The notes beneath the pieces were generated by a model, which worked only from the letters and a program-made list of their open reading frames with translations, did not search any database and was not told the DNA's origin. Source: Trichoplax sp. H2 (Eukaryota > Placozoa > Uniplacotomia > Trichoplacea). From it: 64,000 nt of DNA. The stretch is from contig NOWV01000014.1 in the NCBI GenBank assembly GCA_003344405.1, forward strand, positions 868,001-932,000, written 5' to 3'. This document shows, one piece after another, positions 15,001 through 22,697 of this stretch. A program made the position numbers and the translations under genes. Position 1 is the stretch's first letter, and the number at the start of each line of letters is the position of its first letter.

Positions 15001-18000
15001 GATTAACTACAAGTAGAGTGATAATGATAGATTTCATTATTCAAATGCACCGTAATTTCAATCTTGGAAAGACAAAATTACATGTTTCAATTGCAAGAAT
15101 TGATTATATTTCCACATTATTTATGTTTGGTTAATGGCAGTAGATAATTAGTACCGTAGTTAACGGAGTCCAAAAGAATAAATGATAGTTCTAAGACAAC
15201 CGTACATTAAGTTAACATAAATCATTACAGAAGTTAAGGTACGCATATGTATACGTAAGAGATACCTTACATTATTACCTGTACATTTAATTTTGACACT
15301 TCCGCCCATGCAACTGGAGTCGGTAATAAGCGTATAGGAACACTCACTTATAGATGCTTCATTTCCCGAGCATCTTAATTCATATCTTGGAAGTTCGTTA
15401 GTATCAGATTGATTGAAATAGGCACTAGCGAAAGTGTAACCTAATTGTCGGCAAATTACTTGCATATCGTTTACTGTTAACTTCCTTTCGCAGACAGTAC
15501 TCCATTGATTGTTTAGAAATATTTCTGGATTTCCATACATTGGAATCGAGCTATTCACTAATCTAACGGAGCCAGTTGCTATAGGAGCTATTCAAATTCA
15601 AATTTTAAGTTTTAATACACCTAGTATCATGTATTTACTAGGTAAAATACATAAATTACTGAAAGTAATGTTCATTTTACGTTAACTCTTAGGTAATAAA
15701 AGACGAACAATATTAAATGATATATTTAGATGTAATAAGTCAATGAAGTTACTTACTCGCGTTTAAATGGCATACATTGCCTGTATATTGGCCAGTGCAG
15801 TTACAATGAAAACCATAGAACATATTGAAGCATGTACCATTATTATGGCAGGGATTAGATGCACAATAATTGTTTGCTAAAATGTAAAGGGACACAGCAA
15901 AGGATATTTTTCATTAGAAGTAATAAATATGGACATGTCTACTCTAATCTTTCTTATATTCGTAAGTTGTCTATCAAGTTAGTATATGTAGCAATCGCAA
16001 ATGATTAAAGCCAAATTTATCAGTAGCATTCAAAGCGTATGATTAGAACAGTATCGGCTTTGATATTAAGTATTAATTCTTACTTGAGCAATCGACCGAT
16101 ATGACCGCATTTGAACAACGTTCCGTTCCATTAAAGTTAAAAGACGGGCATTGCGATAAAGAGGTCTCATAGCCGGTGCATTGTGGATTACTTGAGCTAT
16201 AAAATGAAGAAGGAGATCCAGTAGCATAGCCGATAGAAAAGCTGTTTGCACCTGCAAAGTTGTTACTTTGACAAATGGCATGAGCAGCGGACATAGTGAA
16301 TCCAAATTTGCATAAGTTTCTGGTACCGGAAGTGCTGTAAAGTCTAACTTGGCCATATGAACCATAAGTGTTGAAATAATAAATTGCCACTGAACCCGGC
16401 GTATAGGGTCCTTTAACGAAAGTAAGGCGATAATATTTCAAAGAAATGGATTTCATAGCACGTATGCTATACTTGAGCAGTAGCATTGTAAATTATGCAT
16501 AAAATCAATTTTTATAGGAATCATTTTAGTTTACCGCTTTGACATTGCTTTCCAGCCCACGGATATGGACAAGAACACTTATACTTGACATTTTGGACAA
16601 CAGAGCAGTTACCTCCGTGATCACATGGATTAACATAACAGGCATTTCGATATTGGCATAAATTGCCTAAGTAACCTGGAAAGCATTCACACGAGATATA
16701 CGGGTAAGGACTTTGAGAATTAATATTGTTTAATACCTTGCACGTTCCATTATTGCATAGACCAGGAGAACAATAAGTACCTACAAGAATGGTTATAATA
16801 TCAAATTTTGCAACCGTAAGTGCTAGCATGCTACACTCAACTTATAGGCACTTTAATAATATGCGTAGTAAAATATACTTGACAGAATGATGAAAAATTT
16901 TAGTGTGATAGAGCTATATAATACTATAAGAAAAAATGCATCAGAAGGATGTGATGGTAGTGGTAAGTTATAATCGCTTAAAAATCTTAATTTCGAGTTT
17001 CCTTCAACCTTTTGACCTATCTAACAGTTTGCGTAGTAAAATTAATAAAAGCAAAAACTAATGATAAGCTTACGCCTGCATTCCACTTTCATCGGATGGG
17101 GGCAAAGATTACTATTTATGCCATATAAAAACGAACAGGAATGTATGTTTGTTGCGCTAGAGGTACAGTTAATGTGCCTAATCCATATTTTGTGATTTGT
17201 GGTACTGGTGCAACAGGATGATCTTCTACCACTTGCGTAACCAAGGTGTTTGCAAGCTGTTACAGCTACCTGTTCGGAAGTCTCATTACAAACAGCTCCC
17301 CATATACCTTTATGAAATATTTCGACTATCCCTGTATCTATTTTACCAGGTGCAGTTGAGTTAATGGAATAGTCTTGATTTCTTATGCGTAGGGTACCAT
17401 CAGCTGGATATTCTATCAAATTTTATCACCATTTACAGAAAATGTTATATTAAAGAATAGACTTATAGGTATAAAAATCTTTTAAAATTAACGATCAGTT
17501 ACAGAGAATCGTAGTTTTTCGATTGCACCGTAAATTGGTTACTGTAATTTGAATACTGGTGAGTATAATAAACTTGACTAATAGTCCAATGTTTATGACC
17601 TAGCCAGGGCGGTGTTAAGTGAATATTATCAATTTATGGCATCATCAACTATAAATTATTACTAAGTTCTATCAGTCCCAATTCTGTTCATACAGTTTAT
17701 TGTAGCCAACTATAGGAATAAGTAAATTTACCTATCGATGTTTCACATCGTTCGCTGGTAAATCCTCTTGGGCAATAACACTGGTAACCAAGTGAACTAA
17801 GAGGTAAATTTGTGGTCCTTTTACATAATTTGCTTTGCTTTGCACATTCGTTATTCTGAGAAGAATTACAAGTTCGAGAAACTGGCAATCAAGAAAAAGA
17901 TTAGTTAATTATATTTAGTACTGACACATAGTTATTACTTCTTTGTTCGTAACATCCATTTTATAGTATTTCAAAAAAAATTTTAGTTTTTATAATTAAA

Positions 18001-21000
18001 TAATATTAACAGAAAGAATTATAATTGAAAATACCATGAACTACTAGACAAAGACTTCCTAGTAGTCCATGGAAATACCAATCAAAATCTCATCGCTCGA
18101 TAATTGTAGGCTTTAGCGAATAGAAGATCAAAGCTGAAACCGAATAGCTTTGAGCATCTTCAGAAATAGATGATGTCATGGTAATCTGCTGTATTTAGAA
18201 AAATCCTTAACTTTGGCACAAATCGCTTTCTTGAAAAATTACAGTAACTACGTAAATCATTAATACGAAATAAATAATTACGCCTTGAAGATAAAGTGAT
18301 AAAAGTTTGTAAGAATTTATCAAGATTGATATTGTAACCACTAGTTGTATACGTATTGGTAGTACAAAGAAAATTAATTGACATTAAGAAAGACTAAAGC
18401 GTTCGACAATGTTTCTTCTAGTTCGATATTTTACGTATGTGATAATGTCGCTCTAATTTAGTAATCGTCACGAGTGCGACATTTTAAGTGCCACTGCTAT
18501 TCCATTATTAAGAAATGTTTATTCCCCTAATTTTTGCAATATAGTTAAAGAAAGGCTCGTTCGATGAATTTAAATGATTCGATAATCCCGTTGGCATTCA
18601 GTATCGTATCAGCATTTTTACCGCTGTTACTGATAAATATATTTTAACTTCAGTTTTACGACTTTCGCAAATATTGAACAGTCGGTAAGCAACAGTAAAA
18701 AGTAGAGCTCAAATGTAAATTCACCTGGACTCGGTTTATAATACGAAATTTTAAATATCATAACAAATCTCACGTATCCGTAATTTTATCACACTAATTC
18801 TATCATTACTAATACAGATTTTTATCTTGAAATCTTAAAGCGAACAGACCCATGGTAGTACTTAAGCTGAGTAAGTAAAAAGAGTGATGGTTCTATCTCT
18901 TAAATGCCGACGATATTCATAAGTTTCTGAAAAAATATTATTACAGTGTCTATAAGATCCTGGAGAATACCTTACCGCTGCAACGGACGAATAACTGGTT
19001 GTAACATCGGTAATGAGGTGGGGAATAGTCGGCATAATTACAGGCTAGAAGGGAAGTTTCGTTTCCAAGACAAACAGGATTTGTTATTATTCCGGAATAA
19101 GTAAAAGATGAGGTCATGAAGGATTCACCAGTGTACAAGTATCCAGCTGCACGGCAAACAACTGATGCTGTTTTGGAACGATGACTGGTTGTAGTAAGAC
19201 ATACTCTACCAATTCGATTGTCTATAAATGTGGCAGCTAAATAATTGATAACTGTAGTAGATCCATCGGCCGGATAAACTACATTAATTATGAAATAGAT
19301 TGATAGAAAATACATCAATAACAGAATGCGAGGATTGAACATTTTTACTTGAAATATCTGGCAGGTGTTAAGTAATTCTACCTGATTAATTGGATGTTAT
19401 CCATTTAAAGATAACTTAACTTTGTAGTAAATCCAATTAAAGCTTAGATTAATACATACTGAAATTTTGACTCACACTTTTCACAATTTCGTCCTTGATA
19501 ATTTTCGTAGCATCGGCAAGTAAAATTACCATCGGTGTTTAGGCATAACCCCGAATTTTTGCATGGGTTAGGATAACAATAATTGGCTAGAATACATAAT
19601 ATTGATTACATTTCGAAACGTAAGCAAAATAAATTCTTTCAAGAGCATAATATCTGAATGATTTATGATTAAGACGAAGCAATCTTATTCTGTAATTTGA
19701 AGAAAATGTAAAGTTTTACTCTACGCTTGGCGTAACAGTGTCCTTTATCTAATTATATTTAGCCTTTGTAGGTATTTACAGGAAGTTTTAAAATAAAAGA
19801 CGATAAACTCAAAACTTTTCACTATAAGAGTACATACGAGATTCGCAATGGATTCCTGCGAAATTGGTAACACAGTTACAAAAGTAAGAGGTTTGATTAG
19901 ATAATTCCGAGCAAGATCCTCCATTTAGGCAAGGATTGGAAGAACATCCTCGTCCTGTATCAGATACATAAATGTACTACAATTATCCAAATTGATGCAT
20001 GAATAAATGATGAAATACGTATAACGATAAATTTGTTTACGTACGATATTCACTATTTTTTCCAAAGAATGGATAGTTACATGTGCAGTTATATATTTGG
20101 TTATTATAGTAACTATTGCATATTCCGTTGTTTTTACAAGTCTTTGCTGTACAAGCCGGCTCAACTGAAATAAAAGAACATTAATTAATTCAAACTGCAA
20201 GATTCCAAGCATCTATAAGAAGTTAGTTTACTATTCGCATTGGTTATGTAGATATTATAGCATGCTAAACTGGAATAGAAGAATTATAGCACCAATAGTG
20301 ATTATCAGTACTTTAAATTGTTAGGAATTTGCTTTTTAATAAACCTAACAATATAGTCTAATATTTCAGCACAATAAAGTGTATTAGAACTAGCTCATGT
20401 GTTCATGCATATAAAGTAATAATATTATAAAGAAGTAGCTACAATAAGAAGGGATTCATACATAGTATGATAACTTGTCTGTAAATTTTTATTTTAGTAT
20501 AATGTTCAATGTAGAATACATTCTACGTTCAAATGAACGTGAAACTTGACTAGTAGGTAATTAAAAAAATAATTTCAATAAACCGGATATCTTACAGTTT
20601 TGTTCACAAAATCTTCCAGTCGATCCAGAAGGACAAGTACAGTAGGCAGCTGCATACGAATAATACTGATGGCAAGTGCCATTATTCTTGCAAGTGCTTG
20701 ATGTACAGCTACCTATACACGTCTGAGCTATAAATTGAATATGAAATTCTTTTATCGAAAATGATGAATTATAATTTGATTTACTGTTAACAATATTAGA
20801 AGCGATTTATAGTCCTCTACGTATGTTATTTAACCAGCATAGAAAATTCCTCATCGCTATTAGTAAATTGACTATGAACAAATATACTCTCATTAGCGAA
20901 CGCGTTTTAATTAAAAACGACTAGAAATCCTGTACTGGTGTCAGGTAATTGCTTCAAATTACTGAGGCAGTTAATTTTACCGGTCTGAATGATTTAACAT

Positions 21001-21611
21001 AATCGATTTGAATTTACATAACAGCAGGTAGCCAACAGCTAGTTGTAATTAAGTAAGTTCAGGTATCGTTATTGTTACGAGGTGCAGGTTTTATTTATAA
21101 GGAAAAGGTTTATTTCAGATCGACTACTGACCTTGAAACTCAGTAGTTTTATTAAAACATTCTGGATCACTAGTACCAGCAGGACAGTTACAGAAATAGG
21201 ATGATCCATTTGATGTTTGGAATGAAATGCACCGACCCACTGTACAAGGATTACTACTGCAGGGGTAATCTGAACCGTTGATAGCTGTCGACAGGAAAAT
21301 ATAAAAGTTAGTAGCAACAATTCCAGAGCTTAATATCCATAAATCACAGCTAGTTCAATTTAAAAACTACTCAATCGATATTAAAACTATTAGTAAATCG
21401 TAATACTAAAGTAGTATATCTAGAGTTGTTCAAATGAAAATTGCGACCTATGCCATATTACAAGTTGAGATGAAATTTCCTTTACGAGTCATACCTATCT
21501 GACATGATAATCCCGTATAACCACTGTAACATAAACATTTTTCCACTCCATCAATTTTATAACATTGTCCTTGCATGCATGAACTACCATTGCAGCTTTG
21601 AAACGGCAAAT
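1..21611 (-). CDS. Gene A: giant EGF/SRCR/Ig receptor, 3' part cut by window edge
   Basis: Multi-exon minus-strand gene, read from 21611 down to the left edge. Domains N to C: EGF1-6, SRCR1, EGF7, SRCR2, EGF8-9, SRCR3, EGF10, SRCR4, SRCR5, EGF11, SRCR6, EGF12-13, SRCR7, EGF14, SRCR8, EGF15, SRCR9, EGF16-17, SRCR10, EGF18, SRCR11-EGF19-SRCR12, EGF20-21, SRCR13, linker, micro-exon, EGF22, Ig1, EGF23, Ig2, EGF24-25, Ig3, EGF26, Ig4, EGF27, Ig5, EGF28, Ig6. The unseen rest, by comparison with gene B, should be two Ig domains, EGFs, a transmembrane helix and a tail. Nearly every exon is phase 1 at both ends with GT/AG borders, so domains are separate cassettes. Likely a cell-surface adhesion, scavenger or immune-type receptor; this is inferred from domain families. 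No start codon or signal peptide is assigned (see 22698-22742). The family is recognised; no named orthologue is. Confidence 0.88.
34..345 (-). CDS. Gene A exon: Ig domain 6
   Basis: I-set-like Ig exon, phase 1-1, 312 nt. It starts (D)IPLKSLTIQSN, has the first-strand cysteine in VALTC, the tryptophan in EIAWTSD and the second cysteine in GNYRC. Donor GTAAGC, acceptor AAAG. It is the last gene A exon in the window. Counterpart in gene B: 32261-32560. Confidence 0.85.
594..928 (-). CDS. Gene A exons: EGF-like 28, split over two exons
   Basis: Exons 850-928 (phase 1 to 2) and 594-640 (47 nt, phase 2 to 1). Joined, they give ICSEGFCNGHGTC then CSCELYYTGINCE, an EGF with six cysteines. The phase-2 intron sits between Cys4 and Cys5. 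The same split occurs in every EGF lying between Ig domains in both genes. Confidence 0.82.
1138..1437 (-). CDS. Gene A exon: Ig domain 5
   Basis: 300-nt phase 1-1 exon starting (D)IPLGAVKVKSN. Landmarks are VSLTCQAVSRP, LTWTKNG and GEYKCIGNY. Donor GTAAGT. Very similar in wording to Ig3 and Ig4, which suggests module duplication. Gene B counterpart: 33477-33782. Confidence 0.87.
1594..1912 (-). CDS. Gene A exons: EGF-like 27, split
   Basis: Exons 1831-1912 and 1594-1640. Landmarks are LNCWPGYCYNGGICS and CDYYYTGSRCETKLP. The 47-nt second exon has the uncommon donor GTTCGTAA, which recurs in the gene B exon at 30596. Confidence 0.8.
2121..2426 (-). CDS. Gene A exon: Ig domain 4
   Basis: 306-nt phase 1-1 exon, same length as gene B Ig4 (34460-34765). 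Landmarks are VGLTCQAISRP, LVWTKDD and GNYKCIGNY. Starts (D)IVLSEVTILGN. Confidence 0.87.
2583..2990 (-). CDS. Gene A exons: EGF-like 26, split
   Basis: Exons 2912-2990 and 2583-2629 (47 nt). Landmarks are TECSSKFCNNNGVCS and CHTYFTGVNCEQKLP. The phase 2 junction restores an Asn codon before the fifth cysteine. Confidence 0.82.
3179..3487 (-). CDS. Gene A exon: Ig domain 3
   Basis: 309-nt phase 1-1 exon starting (D)VPPNSVILKSN. Landmarks are IALTCLAISRP, LTWSKNG and GNYKCVGSY. Gene B counterpart: 35476-35781. Confidence 0.87.
3692..4055 (-). CDS. Gene A exons: EGF-like 25, split
   Basis: Exons 3983-4055 (73 nt) and 3692-3735 (44 nt). Landmarks are TPCSSEVCYGNGQC and CNQEYTGMQCESIY. Both exon lengths and the CNQ-YTG-CE wording equal gene B EGF25 (36277-36349 and 35980-36023), so this is the true counterpart of that domain. 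Confidence 0.82.
4316..4562 (-). CDS. Gene A exons: EGF-like 24, split, no gene B counterpart
   Basis: Exons 4490-4562 (73 nt) and 4316-4365 (50 nt). Landmarks are IDCSPQLCSNGGQC and CGIPYTGSQCE. Here two EGFs stand in a row between Ig2 and Ig3; gene B has one. Confidence 0.8.
4802..5110 (-). CDS. Gene A exon: Ig domain 2
   Basis: 309-nt phase 1-1 exon starting VPLRSVMINSN. Landmarks are VEMKCQITSYP, ITWTKDN and GNYQCKVHD. Gene B counterpart 37007-37309 shares the VPLR start. Confidence 0.86.
5266..5815 (-). CDS. Gene A exons: EGF-like 23, split
   Basis: Exons 5737-5815 (79 nt) and 5266-5312 (47 nt). Landmarks are FDCSPKFCSNRGHCS and CNNWYTGTNCE. The donor after 5266 is placed at GTAGGT, because only that site gives the phase the Ig2 exon needs; a second GT four bases further on would shift the frame. 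Confidence 0.78.
5967..6266 (-). CDS. Gene A exon: Ig domain 1
   Basis: 300-nt phase 1-1 exon. Landmarks are ITLECTAYGRP, IAWLKNG and GVYACQG. First Ig after the SRCR region. Counterpart in gene B: 37953-38249. Confidence 0.85.
6267..6918. other. Long intron of gene A, nothing recognised
   Basis: About 650 bases between Ig1 and EGF22, AT-rich, with no exon-like reading frame that fits the phase on either strand. Confidence 0.6.
6919..7047 (-). CDS. Gene A exon: EGF-like 22
   Basis: 129-nt phase 1-1 exon, same length as gene B EGF23 (38407-38535). Landmarks are IPPCTSSPCNYPNATC and CLCGLGYWDGQIC. The GYW-NG/DG pattern is shared by the two paralogues and no other EGF here. Donor GTGAGT. Confidence 0.86.
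7211..7462 (-). CDS. Gene A exons: 37-nt linker plus 17-nt micro-exon at the SRCR-to-Ig junction
   Basis: Linker exon 7426-7462 (phase 1 to 2) reads (D)TSLVNLTKLPA. Micro-exon 7211-7227 (phase 2 to 1) adds NYTCRT before EGF22. Both have AG/GT borders, and only this pair bridges the phases. Gene B has exons of exactly the same sizes and phases (39327-39363, 39144-39160) reading [11 protein letters not shown] and NYVCQS, which is strong mutual support. Confidence 0.75.
7548..7886 (-). CDS. Gene A exon: SRCR domain 13
   Basis: 339-nt phase 1-1 exon. Landmarks are [35 protein letters not shown] and CSGNEANLNQC, with six cysteines in the usual SRCR spacing. Last SRCR before the Ig half. Gene B counterpart: 39471-39791. 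Confidence 0.9.
8078..8209 (-). CDS. Gene A exon: EGF-like 21
   Basis: 132-nt phase 1-1 exon reading (D)VNPCHSNPC, then AGGRAVC and CECPKDFSGYNCLF. The AGGRAVC and GYNCLF stretches recur in gene B EGF22 (39869-39994). Confidence 0.87.
8508..8630 (-). CDS. Gene A exon: EGF-like 20
   Basis: 123-nt phase 1-1 exon, same length as gene B EGF21 (40204-40326). Landmarks are NYCDQLENPCNGHGTC and CSCDRMYTGQYCET. Donor GTATGC. Confidence 0.85.
8733..9500 (-). CDS. Gene A exon: SRCR11-EGF19-SRCR12 fused in one exon
   Basis: 768-nt phase 1-1 exon, the longest of the gene, with three domains and no intron between them. SRCR11: LVEGPNHYTGRLEVSYNG, VACRQMGF, then a CC pair in YWCCSRFG. EGF19: LCQPGICPAGATC and CQCPPNYYGQNCE. 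SRCR12: GAVRLNSQQYNQGTGLVQV and ECPRSPPRTNYC. Gene B has the same fused exon (40620-41381, 762 nt), so the fusion predates the duplication. Confidence 0.92.
9641..9754 (-). CDS. Gene A exon: EGF-like 18
   Basis: 114-nt phase 1-1 exon, same length as gene B EGF19 (41535-41648). Landmarks are SACTGSVCVHGTC and CKCPPSYTGEHCE. Confidence 0.85.
9870..10296 (-). CDS. Gene A exons: SRCR domain 10, split by an intron and missing a cysteine
   Basis: Exon 10072-10296 (225 nt) holds the N half (AKNGDVRLETY, NGTWGAIAA, NIVCRQLNY). Exon 9870-9977 (108 nt) holds the C half (GIKCIGNESSILLC). It is the only SRCR with an internal intron, and gene B SRCR10 has exons of the same two sizes. The cysteine normally two residues after WG is replaced (WGAIAA against WGTVCD in gene B), and the C half has an extra cysteine, so disulphide pairing must differ. 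Confidence 0.85.
10617..10727 (-). CDS. Gene A exon: EGF-like 17
   Basis: 111-nt phase 1-1 exon, same length as gene B EGF18 (42532-42642). Landmarks are FKCHMNPCANNGTC and CFCTDEFIGTYC. Confidence 0.85.
10921..11046 (-). CDS. Gene A exon: EGF-like 16
   Basis: 126-nt phase 1-1 exon. Landmarks are DPCASNPCYFGNTC and CHCKPYRTGDRCQT. Counterpart in gene B: 43197-43316. Confidence 0.85.
11256..11567 (-). CDS. Gene A exon: SRCR domain 9
   Basis: 312-nt phase 1-1 exon. Landmarks are [32 protein letters not shown], a CC pair in YYCCSAFG, and CNGDEARLIDC. The extra cysteine gives the eight-cysteine pattern. Gene B counterpart 43429-43734 also has the CC pair. Confidence 0.9.
11648..11758 (-). CDS. 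Gene A exon: EGF-like 15
   Basis: 111-nt phase 1-1 exon, same length as gene B EGF16 (43862-43972). Landmarks are TSCEPYPCKNNGTC and CRCPNRFTGRNCEL. Donor GTATTA. Confidence 0.85.
12039..12365 (-). CDS. Gene A exon: SRCR domain 8
   Basis: 327-nt phase 1-1 exon, same length as gene B SRCR8 (44291-44617). Landmarks are EGDLRLQDGRKITEG, RIEIYHNNQWNTIC, KAACNQLQY and GSDIGVICS. The usual C-GxE box is degenerate (NCSVNATNTRNC). Confidence 0.86.
12525..12644 (-). CDS. Gene A exon: EGF-like 14
   Basis: 120-nt phase 1-1 exon, same length as gene B EGF15 (44708-44827). Landmarks are YNPCNKITCRNGGRC and CLCRKYFTGLVCE. The donor is taken at GTTAAT after CEVYL because an earlier GTTTAT would break the phase. 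Confidence 0.82.
12922..13260 (-). CDS. Gene A exon: SRCR domain 7
   Basis: 339-nt phase 1-1 exon. Landmarks are NNGDVSLIGPLLTSP, RIRVYLQGDWYNIC, VVCQQLGYGK and CSGNELSIARC. Gene B SRCR7 (45008-45337) shares the VYLQGxW core. Confidence 0.9.
13495..13755 (-). CDS. Gene A exon: EGF-like 12 and 13
   Basis: 261-nt phase 1-1 exon with two EGFs: TVCRPNYCIQGAC with CVCTPGYYGNRCE, then AYCDSSPCMNGGDC with CQCPHRYYGRNCE. Gene B has the same two-EGF exon (45735-45992). Confidence 0.9.
13911..14240 (-). CDS. Gene A exon: SRCR domain 6
   Basis: 330-nt phase 1-1 exon, same length as gene B SRCR6 (46123-46452). Landmarks are [27 protein letters not shown] and CSGEESNITQC. The [13 protein letters not shown] core is nearly identical in both genes. 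Confidence 0.9.
14417..14557 (-). CDS. Gene A exon: EGF-like 11
   Basis: 141-nt phase 1-1 exon. Landmarks are STCSYSNEYNCRISNKYC and CVCEAGYTGNECETKL. Same class as EGF7 in this gene and EGF8 and EGF12 in gene B, all with a longer Cys1-Cys3 region. Confidence 0.83.
   Translation of the reverse strand: MAIALAHIRMSTIVEFPTSIVNQQPFTLTTNVYVKLAILETNAKQN
14665..15006 (-). CDS. Gene A exon: SRCR domain 5
   Basis: 342-nt phase 1-1 exon. Landmarks are [35 protein letters not shown] and CRGTPPNLYEC. Directly follows SRCR4 with no EGF between; gene B has the same SRCR-SRCR pair. Confidence 0.9.
15279..15587 (-). CDS. Gene A exon: SRCR domain 4
   Basis: 309-nt phase 1-1 exon. Landmarks are GSVRLVNSSIPMYG, PEIFLNNQWSTVC, VICRQLGYTFAS and CSGNEASISEC. 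The acceptor could also lie nine bases downstream in the same frame; the longer form is chosen to match gene B ([11 protein letters not shown]). Confidence 0.88.
15757..15876 (-). CDS. Gene A exon: EGF-like 10
   Basis: 120-nt phase 1-1 exon, same length as gene B EGF11 (47995-48114). Landmarks are YCASNPCHNNGTCFNMFYG and CNCTGQYTGNVC. Confidence 0.86.
16084..16410 (-). CDS. Gene A exon: SRCR domain 3
   Basis: 327-nt phase 1-1 exon. Starts (G)PYTPGSVAIYYFN; then YGQVRLYSTSGTRNLC, HAICQSNNFAG, CTGYETSLSQC and ISVDCS. The open frame continues upstream of the acceptor, but gene B (48206-48535) begins at the same PxxxGS position. Confidence 0.87.
16535..16780 (-). CDS. Gene A exon: EGF-like 8 and 9
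   Basis: 246-nt phase 1-1 exon with two EGFs: TYCSPGLCNNGTC with CECFPGYLGNLC, then NACYVNPCDHGGNC with CSCPYPWAGKQC. The CQYRN bridge between them is identical in gene B (48664-48912). Confidence 0.9.
17074..17412 (-). CDS. Gene A exon: SRCR domain 2
   Basis: 339-nt phase 1-1 exon. Landmarks are YPADGTLRIRNQDYS, VEIFHKGIWGAVC, TACKHLGYASG, a CC pair, and VECRR. Gene B counterpart: 49079-49426, with the same [10 protein letters not shown] core. Confidence 0.9.
17732..17881 (-). CDS. Gene A exon: EGF-like 7
   Basis: 150-nt phase 1-1 exon. Landmarks are RTCNSSQNNECAKQSKLC and CYCPRGFTSERCETSI. Ends with the (E)TxI stretch shared with gene B EGF8 (50224-50352). Confidence 0.83.
   Translation of the reverse strand, partial: FLELVILLRITNVQSKANYVKGPQIYLLVHLVTSVIAQEDLPANDVKHR
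17882..18975. other. Longest intron seen in gene A
   Basis: About 1.1 kb between SRCR1 and EGF7. No exon fits. A minus-strand open frame at 18160-18384 has no domain I recognise. It contains an inverted repeat at 18034-18072. Confidence 0.6.
18034..18072. repeat. Short inverted repeat in an intron
   Basis: Two 14-base arms, CCATGAACTACTAG and CTAGTAGTCCATGG, pair with one mismatch around an 11-base loop. Purpose unknown; could be chance in AT-rich DNA. Confidence 0.5.
18976..19278 (-). CDS. Gene A exon: SRCR domain 1
   Basis: 303-nt phase 1-1 exon, 30 nt shorter than gene B SRCR1 (50684-51016). Starts (V)YPADGSTTV; then IGRVCLTTTSHR, SVVCRAAGYLY, CLGNETSLLAC and LFVRCS. The N-terminal VEVxxNGxWG strand is degenerate. 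Confidence 0.85.
19476..19586 (-). CDS. Gene A exon: EGF-like 6
   Basis: 111-nt phase 1-1 exon. Landmarks are NYCYPNPCKNSGLC and CRCYENYQGRNCE. Donor GTGAGT. Confidence 0.85.
19838..19954 (-). CDS. Gene A exon: EGF-like 5
   Basis: 117-nt phase 1-1 exon. Landmarks are [13 protein letters not shown] and CNCVTNFAGIHCES. Resembles the gene B EGF5/EGF6 exons, which are also 117 nt. Confidence 0.85.
20045..20164 (-). CDS. Gene A exon: EGF-like 4 with the last cysteine lost
   Basis: 120-nt phase 1-1 exon. Landmarks are PACTAKTCKNNGIC and CTCNYPFFGKNSEY. The sixth cysteine position reads AGT (Ser), where neighbours have TGT or TGC (for example GRNCE). One base change explains it. The fifth cysteine would be left unpaired. 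Confidence 0.8.
20596..20727 (-). CDS. Gene A exon: EGF-like 3
   Basis: 132-nt phase 1-1 exon. Landmarks are QTCIGSCTSSTCKNNGTC and CTCPSGSTGRFCEQN. Gene B EGF3 (52713-52841) shares the QTCxGxCSS start, an unusual two extra cysteines before the EGF core. Confidence 0.85.
21132..21284 (-). CDS. Gene A exon: EGF-like 2
   Basis: 153-nt phase 1-1 exon, same length as gene B EGF2 (52933-53085). Landmarks are CSSNPCTVGRC and CNCPAGTSDPEC; the paralogue reads [11 protein letters not shown] and [12 protein letters not shown]. Donor GTCAGT. The glycine-rich turn before Cys6 is missing in both. Confidence 0.84.
21495..21611 (-). CDS. Gene A exon: EGF-like 1, most N-terminal secure exon
   Basis: 117-nt phase 1-1 exon, same length as gene B EGF1 (53892-54008). 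Landmarks are QSCNGSSCMQGQC and CLCYSGYTGLSCQI. Its start phase requires a further upstream exon. Confidence 0.83.
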   Translation of the reverse strand: MCRFKAAMVVHACKDNVIKLMEWKNVYVTVVIRDYHVR

Positions 21612-22697
21612 CTAAGTAAAATTCATTCGTAAATGTTCAATAAGGAATTTACCTAAATAGTCTATGTGTTCGAGATGTAAGAATTACAAAAGTTCTCTAG
21701 AATGATTAATCATTCACTGATTCTATAACAGCATCATTAACATCAGATGATGCTATTGAGAAATCATAGAAAGGATGTTATCAGGAACTATTCTCACAAG
21801 ATAGTTTTCAAAATAGTACAAATCCAAGATACAGTAAAATTTAAATCTTTAGAGTTGCTAACTGTACGCCTATACAATGAATCATGGACTAGTGAAATAT
21901 TTTAGTTGGCTAAGAGTGAATGTAGTTAAATACTACGATAGGTACTCTACTGAATCTATGAAAGACAGAAAGAGGAAGCTATGAGCTGGTAAGTGGAAAC
22001 TACCAACCAACTGCTCATACTGCATTACAAACTCCTTAACGCTTCAGCAATTACTGGATAGAATTTGTACTCAGCACGCTAGCGGTAAATCAAAGACTAT
22101 CAGAAGTCGAACTAAGAGCCGAGGTAGAACATTTTCAGCACAAGCACTAGCCAATATTCCATGAAGAGCCTCTAACAGTGCATGGCTAATTCACCATATC
22201 GTAGTATTGTAGATGCATTTAAGTTATGAGTCTAAGTAATGGAATAGTCTACTATCAGTTAAATAATTTAGTTTCATGTTTTCTCTACATGGTTTGCTAT
22301 CCACGCTCTTCCAAAGCCAATTTCTCTTAACTTATTACCGTTCCTGCAATCCCAAAAATTCGCTACATAAGCCTAAATCGTTAACTCAATATGAAGTCAT
22401 ATTATTTAGACAATCCTGTATTATCTATGTAATCAAGTTCTTTATCAGTAAAGCTTCGTCGTATCCTACAAGTAGTCTACAACATATTGTAATCTTAAGG
22501 TTTGTAATTGATTGCGTACGACTATAGTATACTTTGAAAATAAGTATCAGGCTTAATTTGTTATGCCTATATTAACTACATGCCTGGGAGATCTCACATT
22601 AAAATCGAATTGAACCCTTAACGATAATTTACAGACTGTTGTGGAGTTATATTGCTTCTATCGTTGATGAAGCAGAAATTCATTTTGCTTTACTTAC

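Noticed and set aside
16066-16365. Second minus-strand frame over SRCR3 of gene A
   Set aside because: Alternative frame; the correct frame carries the SRCR cysteines and matches gene B.
18160-18384. Minus-strand frame in the longest gene A intron
   Set aside because: No domain similarity, and no phase-compatible splice sites on both sides.
21075-21320. Minus-strand open frame over EGF2 of gene A
   Set aside because: Wrong frame; the phase 1-1 frame gives an EGF identical in length to the gene B exon.
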